64,000 nucleotides of DNA from Azolla caroliniana (lineage: Eukaryota; Polypodiophyta), in the NCBI GenBank assembly GCA_043228905.1, contig JBHGNT010000009.1, positions 14,136,001-14,200,000 of the forward strand, in the 5' to 3' direction. The translations under genes were made by a program, and so were the position numbers. Position 1 is the stretch's first letter. Each line of letters starts with the position of its first letter. Shown piece after piece: positions 52,564 through 64,000 of the stretch. The notes under the pieces are model-generated. The model did not search any database. It was given only the letters and a program-made list of their open reading frames with translations, and was not told where the DNA came from.

Positions 52564-55500
52564 TCACAAAAATTGGGTATCGAGAGGAGATGGATCAGTC
52601 CATTTGTATTTAATGAACAATTTGCCGGATTTTACACCTTGGAGATTCACTTCTATATTGGAGACTTCCGCACCATTACTTCCTTGGAGGAGAAATGTTA
52701 AGGTAAGTACACATCTCCCTAGAAATCTCTGCATGTGATTCAATTCAAGGAAGAGATTAAAACAATAAGAGAACAACCCAGGAAGAATTGCCTAGAAATT
52801 TATACAGATCTAAAAGTGAAAATAATCATCTTAACTTTGTCAGGTTTACTCTCTGAACATGTGCGATTTGTGGATTGCAGATGTTCATGAATGCAATCTT
52901 TACAAAGAAGTAAAGAGCACAATTTCTTTTTTCTGGTGCATGGATAGTATTTTAACTTACATCATAAAATGTACGATGATCCCAAACCTCAAGTATGAGC
53001 ATCTCATGCAAGGCATCCTCCACCAGCATGTGAAAATTCTCATTCCACTCTGGTTGAAATGTCTTGGGCACAACCTATTAAAATGCCAAGAAAACTATTC
53101 AAATGACTGATCAATAAACTATGACATACATACATATGCTTATCCGAAAGGAATCCTCTACATTTAAGATGGAAAACTAATTTGTGCATATTTCATCCTC
53201 AACAAAATACACGGAACTCATAAGATTCATTTTCTGGTCACATTGGTCAAACTTAATGCTCACCTTTGTTTTCATGATTGCCTTGGATTTCTTCATCTTG
53301 AGTGATATAAAAGAGTCCAATGCTTTGTTAGGTCTTCTTAACACCAGCTGTTCTCCCCGGAGACCCATCACAGACAGTACTCCACGAATAATGATAGCTT
53401 CCCTCAAGCTTCTGGGGTTGATCAATTTCTTAACACTTGATGATATATCACGATCCTTTGAGCTGAAAATCTTTTCTACCGTTGTTAACTGCCTCTGGAA
53501 CGACTTTCGAGGTAAACTCGTGCTGCTTAATGAATTGATCATGTCCTCGTTTGTGCAAGTGTAAAAAAGTTCCAAATGTATCTGGCATGAAAATTATCCC
53601 GTTATAGAGTTAGAACCAACAGAATCAATGCATCGACTTATTTCTGGCATGACAGAGCTTCATTTCTTTAATCAGCATGAAGGCTCACCTAGGTATTAAA
53701 ATACAGCATTGGATCCTACAGGTTTTGATACGTCTGTGCATCTACATATATTGTGAATGTTTTATTCTTTAGTAATATATATGGATCTCTACTCATAAAA
53801 AGAAAAGGATTAAAATTTGTTGAATTCTTTGTCTTCTATATTTCTCACAAGTCACACCTCTTCTCTCTCTTGTTTTTATTATAGATAAAAAATCAAAGGT
53901 GCCAATGCATATGAATTACTGTGAAGAGTTCTCCAATGTTCCTATATACGATCAATGGATATGCATTAAACTAATTTAAACTTCCCTAAATGACATCAGA
54001 AGCATTTTAAGAGAGCCAAGATACTATTGATTTTTTTCTCCAGCACCTCTCCTCGATATTTCATGGATGTTGCGTATTTCATGTCAAAATCCTTCACTAG
54101 TGGCAACCAAGCATCCAACATATTTCCTGTGGTTAACTGTTTAAGTGCAATTTTGGCGCATCCAAGAAACTCAGGCTCTTGTACCCCTTCTTCATCAAGC
54201 ACTTTGATGAACAAAGATTGGGTAGATAGATCCTCAACCTCAAACTTGAATGTCTCATTCCATATCGGGGAGAGATCATTGTCCTAGAATAGCAAGAAAT
54301 AACTTGGATATTAGCCAGTTAGGAAATCAATCTTTTCACCAAATTTTCAATTACATTTTTTATCATTGGTTTGGTCACTAGAAGTTCCAATAAATACACA
54401 AATATAAGATGTTTCTCCAGTACCACTCTACAAGAATAAAGAAACACATTTAATGTCTCTATAAGACCATAATAAAAACTTGCGATTTCTAATGTTGTCA
54501 CAGGAAAGCAAGCAGCTAAATGGAACCAATAGATATGGTAATCTAACTTCAGAAAACGATGTAGTAAAAAGCTTGAACAAAAGACCTGCACATTGAAATC
54601 TGCCTTTGTAGTTCTCTCCATCATATTATTCATGGTTGAAACAGGCAGAAACTATCCATATCTTAATTCTGTGGCACCATATAAGAAAATATATCAGAGT
54701 AGGGACTTACTACTGTTTTACTTCTTTGTATTCTCTGGCGAATAGGCCTGATGTAAAGTAATGCAAAGGGATCCGATTTTCCAATAATATCCTTGTTCAA
54801 AAGATTTCTTGCTTCTATTAACTTCACGTGTAGAACACCAATCGGATGCAACAGCAGATCCCTGTACACGATATGTTTTGCATTAAAGTTTATTACAATT
54901 CGAACATCATGCTATCATTAGGAAGAAAATATTTGTGTACCTATAATCTCCTGGAAGAATTTTAATAAATTGACGCATAGGCCAGATCAAAGAATCTGTG
55001 ACCATTGTTCTAATCATCTCCTAAGAAACAGAAAGCCAATTCAATTTATAATTTGATGACTCAGAATGGCTAATATGTTCTATATGTAATATCATGTAAA
55101 TGACTCCAAAACTCTCCAAAGGACAGAAACTGAAGAAATATTAAACATACCTCAACCATATTTAGCACTCCTGGAATGGCAGGAACATTTCCACTCAGAA
55201 ACTTAGCATCAAAGTTGAATGTGGTCTACAAAACACACAGACATCATTTATTAAACATTTTCTGAGGATTAAAAAACAATGTTTCCCATTAAGAGAAAAG
55301 TTGGCCAAAGAGTTGGGCCTTGTAAGGAAACGCCATGTCATCAACATCTTTCTGCACTGGGGATGGTGAAAGGTTCAGGTAGATGTTACAAAAACCCTAT
55401 TCTATAATCTATCGTTTGAAAGATCTTACTGCAAGGATTCCAGATCACCAAGCATAGTTCAATTCCAGAACCCCAGAAGTTCCCTCACAGTTACATCATT

Positions 55501-58500
55501 TCTACTGATTCAGAGAAAATGATTTGGGAATATTCCAATTACTTAAAAGGACCAAGATTTGGTTTAAATATGACCTAACTAATTATGTCTTCTCTCACTA
55601 AGAAATGAGTGAGCTAAAAACAATTAGTACTCACAAGATCCCTTAATGAGTATACAATCGCACGAAAGCATGGAAGTTCATCGGTTAATGGTTTAAATGT
55701 AAGTCGGAGTGTTCCGGCAATAGTCACATCCCTAATCTGGTAATAGCATTTCCATTAGTTAAAATTCAGTTGTTTATACACACACATAGTGATAATATAA
55801 ACACAAATATAGTTCAGAAAGAATGTCTGAAAAATTACAAACTCCTTAAATGTATTGCTGAAAGTTTAAATTTTTGAATATATCTTAATAAAGATTTAAG
55901 GAGTTCCATACAGCACCTGCACTGCTATTGGAACCCCTAACAAAGTTTGCAATTCAAGGACCATGATCGGTTCCCCTGACCATTGGAATTCCACTTCAAT
56001 TGAGATCTCAGTGTTTGATGACTCTAAAATCTCAACTCCTAAACAAACGCGAAAAAGGTTCAAGAAGTGCAATTGCAATGACCAACTTTACTTTTGTTAT
56101 TCACAAGTATGCATTATAGGGCTAGATTAGACCAGATACTTTAGGCGGAATCATCCCAAAACTGAATTCTCGACATTTCAAAGATGTAAAAACGGATGGT
56201 TTATATGCATCCAATGTAGATTCCATCGATGCCCTCAAAATTGGACACATTGCCTGCCAAACTAAGATTTCTCAACAATAAAAGACAGGCAAAAACACAA
56301 TCAACATAGAAAACTTCATTTTTAGGGATGATGCAATTTTCAAAATCAAGTTAAGAAAAATAAAATTATATTTCTGCAAGAGGCATTTATTATTCTCTTC
56401 ATCTCTCACATGAGTTGGATTACAAAAGATTTTGTGTTACTCTTAAGCATATAAGACAAGAAAAGTACACAATTGGAGGTATGAGATTGGGAAGGCGAGG
56501 AAGGAAAATGTAGAAATGCTAGGTCAAACATGGCATATCATTCCATCTTCCGATTTCGTAAATCACAGATATAGATATTGTATCCCCATTCCCGCACTTT
56601 GGATGGTTGAATAGAAGGATATCAGGCATGCAAATTGGCTTCTTGACATATGAATTAAAATATCATTCGATAAGTGCAAGAAAGATAAGATTAACATGTC
56701 TGAATGATCATGATAGCCTGTCTATGAGCATTCAGAAAGGTCATGCAAAATCCTTACCACAGTAAAAAAAAAGTATTTTTAAAATAAATGGCCTGACATG
56801 TCATAATCAAGGAAGGTTCTCCAATGATCAGCTAGGTTCCTAAGTGTGTATTTGCTTTGATCCAATTTCGTTTCCATATATGTCCTTGTCACATTATTTA
56901 CCACTTCACTTGGTTCATATCCAACAGTCAAAGCTACTCATGATGAAAGTACGTCAATAACCATGCCATGTAGTTGGACCATATATGTCTATATAACATT
57001 ATTTACCTCTGACTTATTCATATCCAAAAATGGGCAGTCAAGGCTATGCATGATGAAAGTGCATCAATAGCCATGCCATGTACTTGGAAAATATATGTCC
57101 TTATCACGGTATGTACCTCTGTCTTATTCATATCCAAAAATGGGCAGTCAAGGCTATACATGATGAGAGTGCATGAATAGCCATGCCATGTATTTGGAAC
57201 ATATCGTTTATTTCTGCATACAGAAAATTACGATGTATAAATGAGTCAAACACGAACTGTCAATTGTGATGCCTAGATAATTATGATTTAAATTAGTCAT
57301 AACTCGAAATAAAAATGCCTCTGTGATTATTGGAGCCTCTTTCAACTCAGCTCTAACTATATCATGCTGTACTGATGTTTTGCCCCTTATCATTTCGGCA
57401 ATCAAGGTGTGAGCAATGTATTGAATAACCACAGCTTGGTGTGGGGTTCTTTGTATCATACACAAGCACATCCTCTGTCACAAGTCCCCAAAGTTGCATG
57501 GCTCATTTCAAGGAGAAACATGATTCCCAAAAATAGCTTTGTATGCTTTACTGGCTGCCCATTAAATAGAAACCAGTGATCCGACATCTTCATGCATGTC
57601 TGAGCTGTCTTACCAAGGTTCACAGCGAGATTTCCGTTCTTCATAAAAATACAAGTACAGAATCTAGAGTTTCCTGTAGTTCCTGTAGGGGGTGTGAGAT
57701 CAAGATAATATTATCTGCATATAGAAGTATGGGTATGATTACTCTGAACAACACTTGGATTAGGTTCATCTAATGGTGGTTTAGGGCTATCTAAAACCTC
57801 ATCAATGTAAAGCCCAAAGAGAGGGTGATATGGGGTGTCCTTTGTTTGATACTCCTCCTGAGGTCCCAATGTTTCTTGACACCCCACCTCAGCCTCAATA
57901 GTTTGCATAGGTTTATAGTCTTTACATGAGTTTAACTTGTGGTACTATGTCAAAAGGTTTCAGGGAAGTCTAAAAAGCAGTAAGTAACATGGCCCTTGGA
58001 CATGGATTATCCCCTCCTCAACAAGAGGTCGTAGCATCAAAATGCAATCTCAAGTGGTGAACTCCCTCCTAAAACCAGCTTGCCTGATCACAATATTTCT
58101 CTATCAATTCACTCAAGTCCAACTCTAAATTTGATCCATTCAAATTGCCAAATAATAGGCATATCATGATGGTTCTGTAGTTATCTTGTATCATTGGATC
58201 TCCACTGTTAATCAATTTGCACGAAAGTGTGTTAACCACCTGATCAGGAAACCCTCATATAAAGTACTATAAACATACTTACAAGAAGTAGTGCAAACAA
58301 TAAATACTCTCCTACCAAGCCACGATGGTCTTGGACTTTTGCATTCTGGACTAGATCAATCTCATTAATCAACACCGACCTACTGAAAAATGTAGAGGAA
58401 ACTGATTGTGGTCCATGGATATGAAAGTTTAAGCTATCCCAACATATTAGGCAAGTTCTTTGCATGTGCATGCTAAAGCTGATTGATATGGTAGTTTGTC

Positions 58501-59599
58501 CTCAAGACTATACATATCAGTTCCATCTTCATTGGTGTATTTCGCTATCCCTAATCACCCCTTACTATCTACACGTTGACACTAATCTCATGCTGAGGCC
58601 CTATAATGAAGCATGATATGATATCTATAGGGTTAGTCCTTTGTGGCTGTTGATCCTAAAACTCTTATTTGAAACTGATTTATGGTATGGATTATCAAAG
58701 GTTGCTTCCAGTCGTAAGATTTAATGCTTGCAATAATCCCATGCCTCACAAGTTGACATCAAAATTTTCATCCCTGAGATCTTTCTTCCAGCGTTATGAG
58801 CCTGTATATTCTTATTGACAGGCAAAAATATTAAAACAAGATATCTTCAATGCCTTGTGGAATATCTTGTCTCATCATGGATGACTTCAGGACATATACA
58901 TAGAAAATGGAAATCGGAAAACGTACAAAAGTAACAAAATATAATTATGAGTTACTAAAAGATATGCATAAAATGCCAACTATGAAATGAGACCACAAAT
59001 TAAAAATGCATAATGGAATGTGAATCCTCCTCATTGCTCTTCATTTCCTCTTGATAGTCCATAGTTGTAACTATTCCATAACTCTGTAAATTTTAACTAT
59101 GTTTTTCACTGTTTCAAGATATTTTCTTATAATGGAACCTTCAAACTGAATTTGGTACGAATTAAACCTCTTGAATAAAGGGCCATGCCATAGCAACTTC
59201 TTTGTCAATCCAATCAATCTGTATGATCATTCACCAAAGTGTTAGTCTACATCATACGAATTCCTTGACATCCTAATACTATTTGTATTATGCCCACTTC
59301 AAAATATGTCATTTATCTAAACAGCAACTACAAGAGTAGAGGAAAGGCGCCAACACAGAGTATATTACCTTCTCATGCTTGCCAAATACAATCCATGGAG
59401 GAAACAAATCCTTTGGAAATAACCGTTTCACATCTGAGAGTGTCATGTCTGACATACTCATGATAGAAGCTGCCTGGAATCACAATTACATTACACTTCC
59501 CATTATTCTTAAATAGCCTAAGAAAAATGAATGAAGGTTATTTATTTGGAAGAATTTTTTGTTTAATAATAAACAAGCATTCAAAAAACATGACATCAT

Positions 59600-59630
<31 letters not shown>

Positions 59631-60177
59631 CATCACTCAATTCCTTGTCATATGCATGAGGATCGTGGCTACATTTAATGTTCAAGACTTTCACCAAATT
59701 TTAAATGACCATATTCACTTAATTTGATGGATGGTGTATGCTTACAAATACAATAGTTTTCTTGTTTTGCATGATGCTCATAAGTAGCAATTCAATAGAG
59801 ATAACATGCATGCAATGATCATTCCCGTGGATGACATTTCTATAGATATAATGATTGTTTGATCGATAATACAGGGACGAGAGGCATTCATAAGTACCTA
59901 GTCAATAGTGACAAGACATATAGTAACAATAGTGACAAATATAATGGTGGTAAACAAATGTACTGATCGAATTGAATTGATAAAACAGTTTTACTGGAGT
60001 AATGAAAGAGTAAAAATACATTAATTCTGCATAAATCTAATGATAGTCAGTAGAACTAACCAACTGCATGTGTTTGAGGGAGCGCCGATGTGATAGCCTC
60101 CGAAAGAGGGCTACAGAAGCCACACCCAAGAGAACTCCTGTAACGGCTCCCAGGATCCATGCATACAGATACTCCAT
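52564..60177 (-). CDS. SYT: plant synaptotagmin (extended synaptotagmin type: TM, SMP, two C2 domains)
   Basis: Thirteen exons on the minus strand join in frame to 585 residues: 60177-60061, 59473-59369, 59218-59168, 56253-56133, 56038-55917, 55736-55635, 55225-55151, 55020-54941, 54861-54711, 54283-54047, 53581-53264, 53074-52961, 52728-52564. All borders are GT-AG. Residues 6-25 are a membrane anchor (AWILGAVTGVLLGVASVAL). Residues about 75-257 are the lipid-transfer SMP domain (VAMAWPFIQE, DAYKPSVFTSLK, SIEVEFQWSGEP, LTFKPLTDELPCF). C2A (about 262-390) keeps calcium-site acids (LNKDIIGKSDPFALLY, VLDEEGVQEPEFLG). C2B (about 443-565: VVPKTFQPEWNENF, LILEVWDHRTFYD, VKSGKLFIKYKW) lacks the usual ADPF-type loop acids. 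Such proteins tether the ER to the plasma membrane and move lipids. Length is normal for the family (about 540-570), and no frame damage is seen. Confidence 0.94.
56890..57205. repeat. tandem repeat of about 103-110 bp in synaptotagmin intron 3
   Basis: Three units marked by TTCATATCC at 56914, 57017 and 57127, each followed by CAGTCAA[AG]GCTA, CATGATGA[AG]AGT and AATA[AG]CCATGCCATGTA. The second and third are the most alike. They are next to the LINE remnant but not obviously part of it. Confidence 0.85.
57208..58250 (-). pseudogene. LINE reverse transcriptase remnant in synaptotagmin intron 3
   Basis: Same orientation as the gene. From high to low coordinates: a weak RT segment (GDPMIQDNYRTIMICLLFGK, near 58190), HPLFGLYIDEVLDSPKPPLD (57820-57760), the catalytic box YADNIILIS (57712; YADD in active enzymes), LVFMKNGNLAVNLGKTAQTC (57640), and the post-RT block HDIVRAELKEAPIITEAFLF (57380-57320). 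Stops and the D-to-N change show it is dead. It is the same family as 2165-2680. Confidence 0.75.
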
Positions 60178-62560
60178 AGCAGAATCGATACAGTCAAAAA
60201 CTCAATCAATTGCTTTTGACACTACCCATGTAGTTGTCAACAATGCACATCACCTTGTGATCAGTTTTAGCATCTACCACTCTAGTGAAATGTTACTATT
60301 TTAACAGAGTTCTTGAGGACACATAATACAGTAGCCAGATTTCTTTTTGTATCTATCAGCCACGTAGTTCACCAGAACCCATCAAAATCATAATCGATAC
60401 TTTGGAGATGGTTCGCTGTAGCTCTAAAAATACTCACCACATCCGAATAAAATTGGAAATTTCCATATTTCTGCATATTTTATTGTACAACTTCTCTAAT
60501 CAAATTATATGAGACCAGATTGGTTTCGTGTCGATTTTATACATATCAATTTCCTGATCAAATCACACGAGGCCCACGACAAATCAGAAGAACAGAAAAC
60601 AGAGAAACATACTATACTTGCAAAAACAATAGAGAAAAGAGAAGAGAATTTTGAGGGTGTGGGTGGGTGGGTGGGTGTGCATATAGATAGAAATACACAT
60701 ATAAATGTAATCTGTGGATTGCGTTAATCGTTTTCCATTCTGTCACTCTTCTGCTTGTGATTGTGTGATATGCATAATAAAAGTTATGTCTGCGGGCGAC
60801 AATACAAGGACAGAGAGAATATGTATACCTTTTGTTTGTTTCCCTGTATCTTGGACAGAGGAGAGGCTGTATTATTATGTACATATGTATATGTTGTTTG
60901 TTGTGTATGACAGACACAGAGAAAGAGAAAGAGAGAGAGAGAGAGAGAAAGACATATGTACATATATGTATGTATGTACATATGTAATAACACACACATG
61001 TAAACATACATACATATTATACATATACATATGTATTATGTATATGTATTTTATAGACATCCATCCATGGCACAAAATGACTTTTACAACAACCTCGCTC
61101 AACATATACTGATACAAATCATCTTTGTACTCTACTCTACTCTACTCTCTCTCTCTCTTTTTCGTAAATAATGGCTTTCATTATGAAACAAAAAACACCA
61201 CCATGACTAACTTACTACAAAGTATAGAACCCTTCTTCTATCTAGGGATCTAAAGAATACTACGACACCAAACTCTCTCTCTCTCTCCCTCTCTCTCTCT
61301 CTCTCTTTGTGTGTGTGAAATTTAAGAAGTTTGAAATTTCCTTCCCTTCTAACATTTTATTTGTGGAGAGTATAAAGCTTTTCATGTTAATGCATATGTA
61401 TTATGTACACAACGCCAGTCTTTATATGTATGTCATGTTTAGTGTGTAAGGTTGTTTGTTGACAAGAGAGGTAGGTATTTAATTAATAATATTATTATTA
61501 TTATTTTATTTATTTATTATTATTGTTGTTATTTATTTATTTATTCCGATTATTCTTCTTCTTTTATTTACATACTTGTATAACTAGGTAATTATTATTA
61601 TTATTATTTAAAGTTATAATTACTCTTATCAAAATACTACTATTTTAAAATTTATTAGCATTACAATATTTGTTTTATTTATTTATTTATTAAGGTGTCA
61701 CGAGGTCAACCGGACGGCAATGACAACAAAAGCACAATTATGAATATTCTCTTTTCCTTATATTATGAATATACCCTCGTGGAGGGAGGGGTATAAAGCC
61801 CAATTAATTAAAAACAAATTACGTTTTTGGCCCAATTTGGCTCCGGTTGGTTGACGTGGTAGGTTCGACTCACGCCATTCAGAGAATTTACAATATGATG
61901 CTATTTCACGTTCGGAGGCCGGACTTAAAATACGAAAAATCCATCACAATCCTTGTGGTGAATCCTTCGTGGACGTGATGAATTTCTCAAAGACACAGTT
62001 CAGTGATTCGTTATACGTTGATTTCACAAAAAATCTTGTAACTACGAAGCATTCCTTGGTTGATCATGATTGCTTTAAACAAATATTTTTCCAAAATAAT
62101 TGAAGTATAAGTTATATTAAAAAATTTCAAGTAATAATAAGTTCACGAGAGAGTGTAAATACAACAAGAAGATTTCTCGACTCCATTAAATGGAGTGGTA
62201 AAGAATAAAAAGATGGAAAATAGGTAGATTTGAGTATATATGGAGAAAAAAAGAATCATGAATAGAACTTTAGGCGAGAGATCCTCGAGTTTCAGTGCAA
62301 CATATGAATGAATGACGGACACATTGCCTTTTGCCACTGTTGATCTTGTATGCTCCCTTGATTAGCAACTCTTGAGCTTTCTTCCAATTTTAGCAAATCT
62401 TCCATCGTGTCGTTACCCTCTCCACCCATAACAATGAGCTATCATCACTCTTTTATAGTATTTGAGATGCTCTCTCCCATATAAAAATAGTGGGTGCTTT
62501 ATTTATTTTAGCATGCACAAGCCTTTTTACCCGCTTGCACACTCCATGTTTCCTCTAGCA
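60178..62560. other. synaptotagmin upstream region, microsatellite-rich
   Basis: The promoter and 5' untranslated region of the synaptotagmin must lie in the first part, but no TATA box could be chosen confidently. Simple repeats are frequent: (GGGT)n at 60656-60677, (GA)n at 60920-60950, ATGTATGT/ACATAC-rich sequence at 60955-61050, (CTCTA) then (CT)n at 61125-61160 and 61274-61307, and (TTA/ATT)n at 61480-61700. No gene was recognised in 61300-62560. Confidence 0.5.
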
Positions 62561-62692
62561 CCTGATGCTAGCAAAAAGCTAATCATCAGTAATATTCATC
62601 GTTGCATTCATTCTCCAATGGTTCCAATTGAACTCGAACCTTTGGCTTCCCACTCATAACACAAGCTCTTACCACTTGAACTAAGCTTTTTG
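62560..62692 (-). mobile_element. tRNA-derived SINE fragment
   Basis: The minus strand begins GCTTAGTTCAAGTGGTAAGA with a polymerase III A box (TAGTTCAAGTGG, 62672-62683). About 31 bp later there is a B box GGTTCGAGTTC (62630-62640), close to the GGTTCGANTCC consensus. The spacing and order fit a tRNA-related SINE head such as plant Au-like families. A folded cloverleaf is not evident, so a functional tRNA is unlikely. The 3' boundary is a guess. Confidence 0.55.
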
Positions 62693-62811
62693 GAAATATA
62701 ATTAAAACAATATTTTAGTCTCATTAGATATATTAGTCATTGACACCCTCTATGAATATGAATTTATTGAGATGTAGTAGGTGCACTTTCTACATAAAAC
62801 TTCTTATGACG

Positions 62812-63221
62812 TGTTGAGCGAGCAAGCTCAACCGGATCCAGATCGATGTTCGGATGATATTCGAAACAAGGAGCCAGATTGGAGAGCCGGATCGGATTGA
62901 AACCGATAGGCCATTAGAGGCCTAAGGATCCAGGCTAGTACGTAGGCATATATTTGGGAGTTAGTGTCAGTCGCTCGTATGAGCATTGAAGTACCTGTCA
63001 ATACTTCTGTCAGTCCTTTATGGACTTGTATAAAAGTGCTCTCTGAGCACATTCTATGTACAGAATATTGAGAGTATTTTTTGAATAGAGTTTATGTTCT
63101 GCTCCCTCTCTGTCTCTCCTGCACATATTCTCTGTGTTAAGCTTCCATTGAACCTTCCTCTCTAATTGTTGCTATCCGGTAGAGCCGGTTTGTAATACGC
63201 TTCCACACGTTCACATTTACA
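62812..63221 (+). repeat. 5' LTR of copia F
   Basis: 410 bp with the conserved TATAAAAGTGCTC TATA-type box near 63028, a CT-rich stretch at 63100-63118 and terminal TG...CA. Confidence 0.87.
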
Positions 63222-63312
63222 TGGTATCAGAGCGCGAGGGTTGAGAACCTCTGCAGCCGACAGACGCTTCGAAGACAAACCCTAATGCCCGGCAACAACA
63301 GACAGAGAACCG

Positions 63313-64000
63313 AAATGGACAAAGGTATGACAAGTTCGCTTCCCACAAAAAAGCTCGACCGGAGCAACTATGCATCCTAGTCATATAAAATGCACCAGTA
63401 CTTGTTGGGGCATGGATATTGGAGCTATGTGGAAGGAACCAACGAGGTAGCACTGGAGCCGCCACACAAGGACTTCCTGGCATGCAAGCAAGGAGCGAGC
63501 CGAGTATTGTACTGCCTCATGTCCGGTGTGCATGATCAAATGCTCAGCTACATCAAAGATGCAAAAACGCCAAAGGAGGCCTGGGAAAATCTCCGGAAGA
63601 TTTTCACCGCTAGTAACATAGCACGGAAGTTGCAGTTCCGACATGAGCTCAACAATATCTGACAGAGGGATATGTTCGTGACCGACTACACCACCAAGAT
63701 AAAGGAGATTTGCGACGCACTCGGGTCCATCAACGTGACGGTGGACGAAGACGAGATGGTTCAAATCTGCCTTAGTGGTCTAGCACAACGGTATGGCCAA
63801 TCCGAACGGTGATTTGCACGCGGGAGAAGCCACCATCCTTCTTTGACTTACAATCCATGTTGATGGTTGAAGAAAACCACGCGAGCGGGTCAAGGACCAC
63901 TTAGTCGGACAACCAGATATTGTACATGGAGGTGGATCGACCCCGTGGACATGGAGGACAAGCTGGGTCGGCATGTAATGGAGGTGGCCGGCAAGAGCAG
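63313..64000 (+). pseudogene. copia F gag, partial
   Basis: The reading begins MDKGMTSSLPTKKLDRSNYA, then YKMHQYLLGHGYWSYVEGTN, DAKTPKEAWENLRKIFTASN (63390-63662), and after a stop codon FVTDYTTKIKEICDALGSIN. Stops after YAS and NNI and a frameshift near 63800 mean it is already inactive. The zinc knuckle and pol lie beyond the window. Confidence 0.85.

Larger units (their letters stand above)
62812..64000 (+). mobile_element. copia element F, 5' LTR and gag, cut by the window end
   Basis: 5' LTR 62812-63221 (TGTTGAGCGAGCAAGCTCAA to TTCACATTTACA), primer site TGGTATCAGAGCGCGAGG at 63222, then gag from about 63313. It runs off the right edge. It is the cleanest LTR of the lineage that also gave copia D and E, and was used to recognise their truncated LTRs. 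Confidence 0.88.

Noticed and set aside
60612-61117. several short ORFs rich in MYVC, HTYI and SLSL residues
   Set aside because: They translate microsatellites (ATGT, CT and GA tracts) in both directions.
62560-62692. functional tRNA gene
   Set aside because: The A and B boxes are present, but no acceptor stem or anticodon arm pairing could be made.

Overview
This window is nuclear DNA of a land plant. Two intron-rich plant genes, a MAP65 microtubule bundler (+ strand, 2752-7012, first exon outside the window) and a synaptotagmin (- strand, 52564-60177, complete in 13 exons), flank about 45 kb of nested transposable elements. The elements are mostly Ty1/copia with a TGGTATCAGAGC-type primer site, plus Ty3-like, LINE and SINE pieces. 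The repeat load, the element types and a transposon carrying a DNA methyltransferase suggest a large non-seed-plant genome (fern or similar). That placement is a guess from recall of the families.

Layout. 1-2164: 5' part of a copia element (- strand), inserted in a LINE remnant (2165-2680) inside the MAP65 5' intron. 2752-7012: MAP65. 8405-9063: decayed Ty3 integrase next to its LTR. 9477-16547: a copia element with CATAC target duplications, whose 3' LTR is split by a 1.9 kb DNA transposon (14428-16354). 17340-31619: a second complete copia element (- strand, ATGGA duplications), whose 3' LTR is split by a 9.28 kb DNA transposon (17490-26769). Both copia elements sit in an older Ty3-like element that encodes a long coiled-coil protein (pieces at 9380-9476, 16553-17339 and 31620-35590). 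35598-50942: overlapping, nested and inverted copia fragments. 52564-60177: synaptotagmin with a LINE remnant in intron 3. 62812-64000: start of another copia element.

The most interesting object is the 9.28 kb transposon. It has 34 bp terminal inverted repeats (33 of 34 identical) and about 5 bp target duplications, and a related copia LTR in the window gives the sequence of the empty site. It carries two large divergent genes. One is an intact 926-residue protein with a DUF7869-like, DDE-type core (probable transposase). The other is a five-exon, 930-residue protein that joins a ParB/sulfiredoxin-like domain to a beta-class DNA amino-methyltransferase. The leader intron of the methyltransferase gene holds eleven near-perfect palindromes at a 51 bp period. 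The 1.9 kb element has the same ends and a decayed 3' end of the transposase gene, so this is a real mobile family. A working hypothesis is that the palindromes are binding or modification sites for the ParB-methyltransferase, or hairpins acting in its mRNA, and regulate the transposon.
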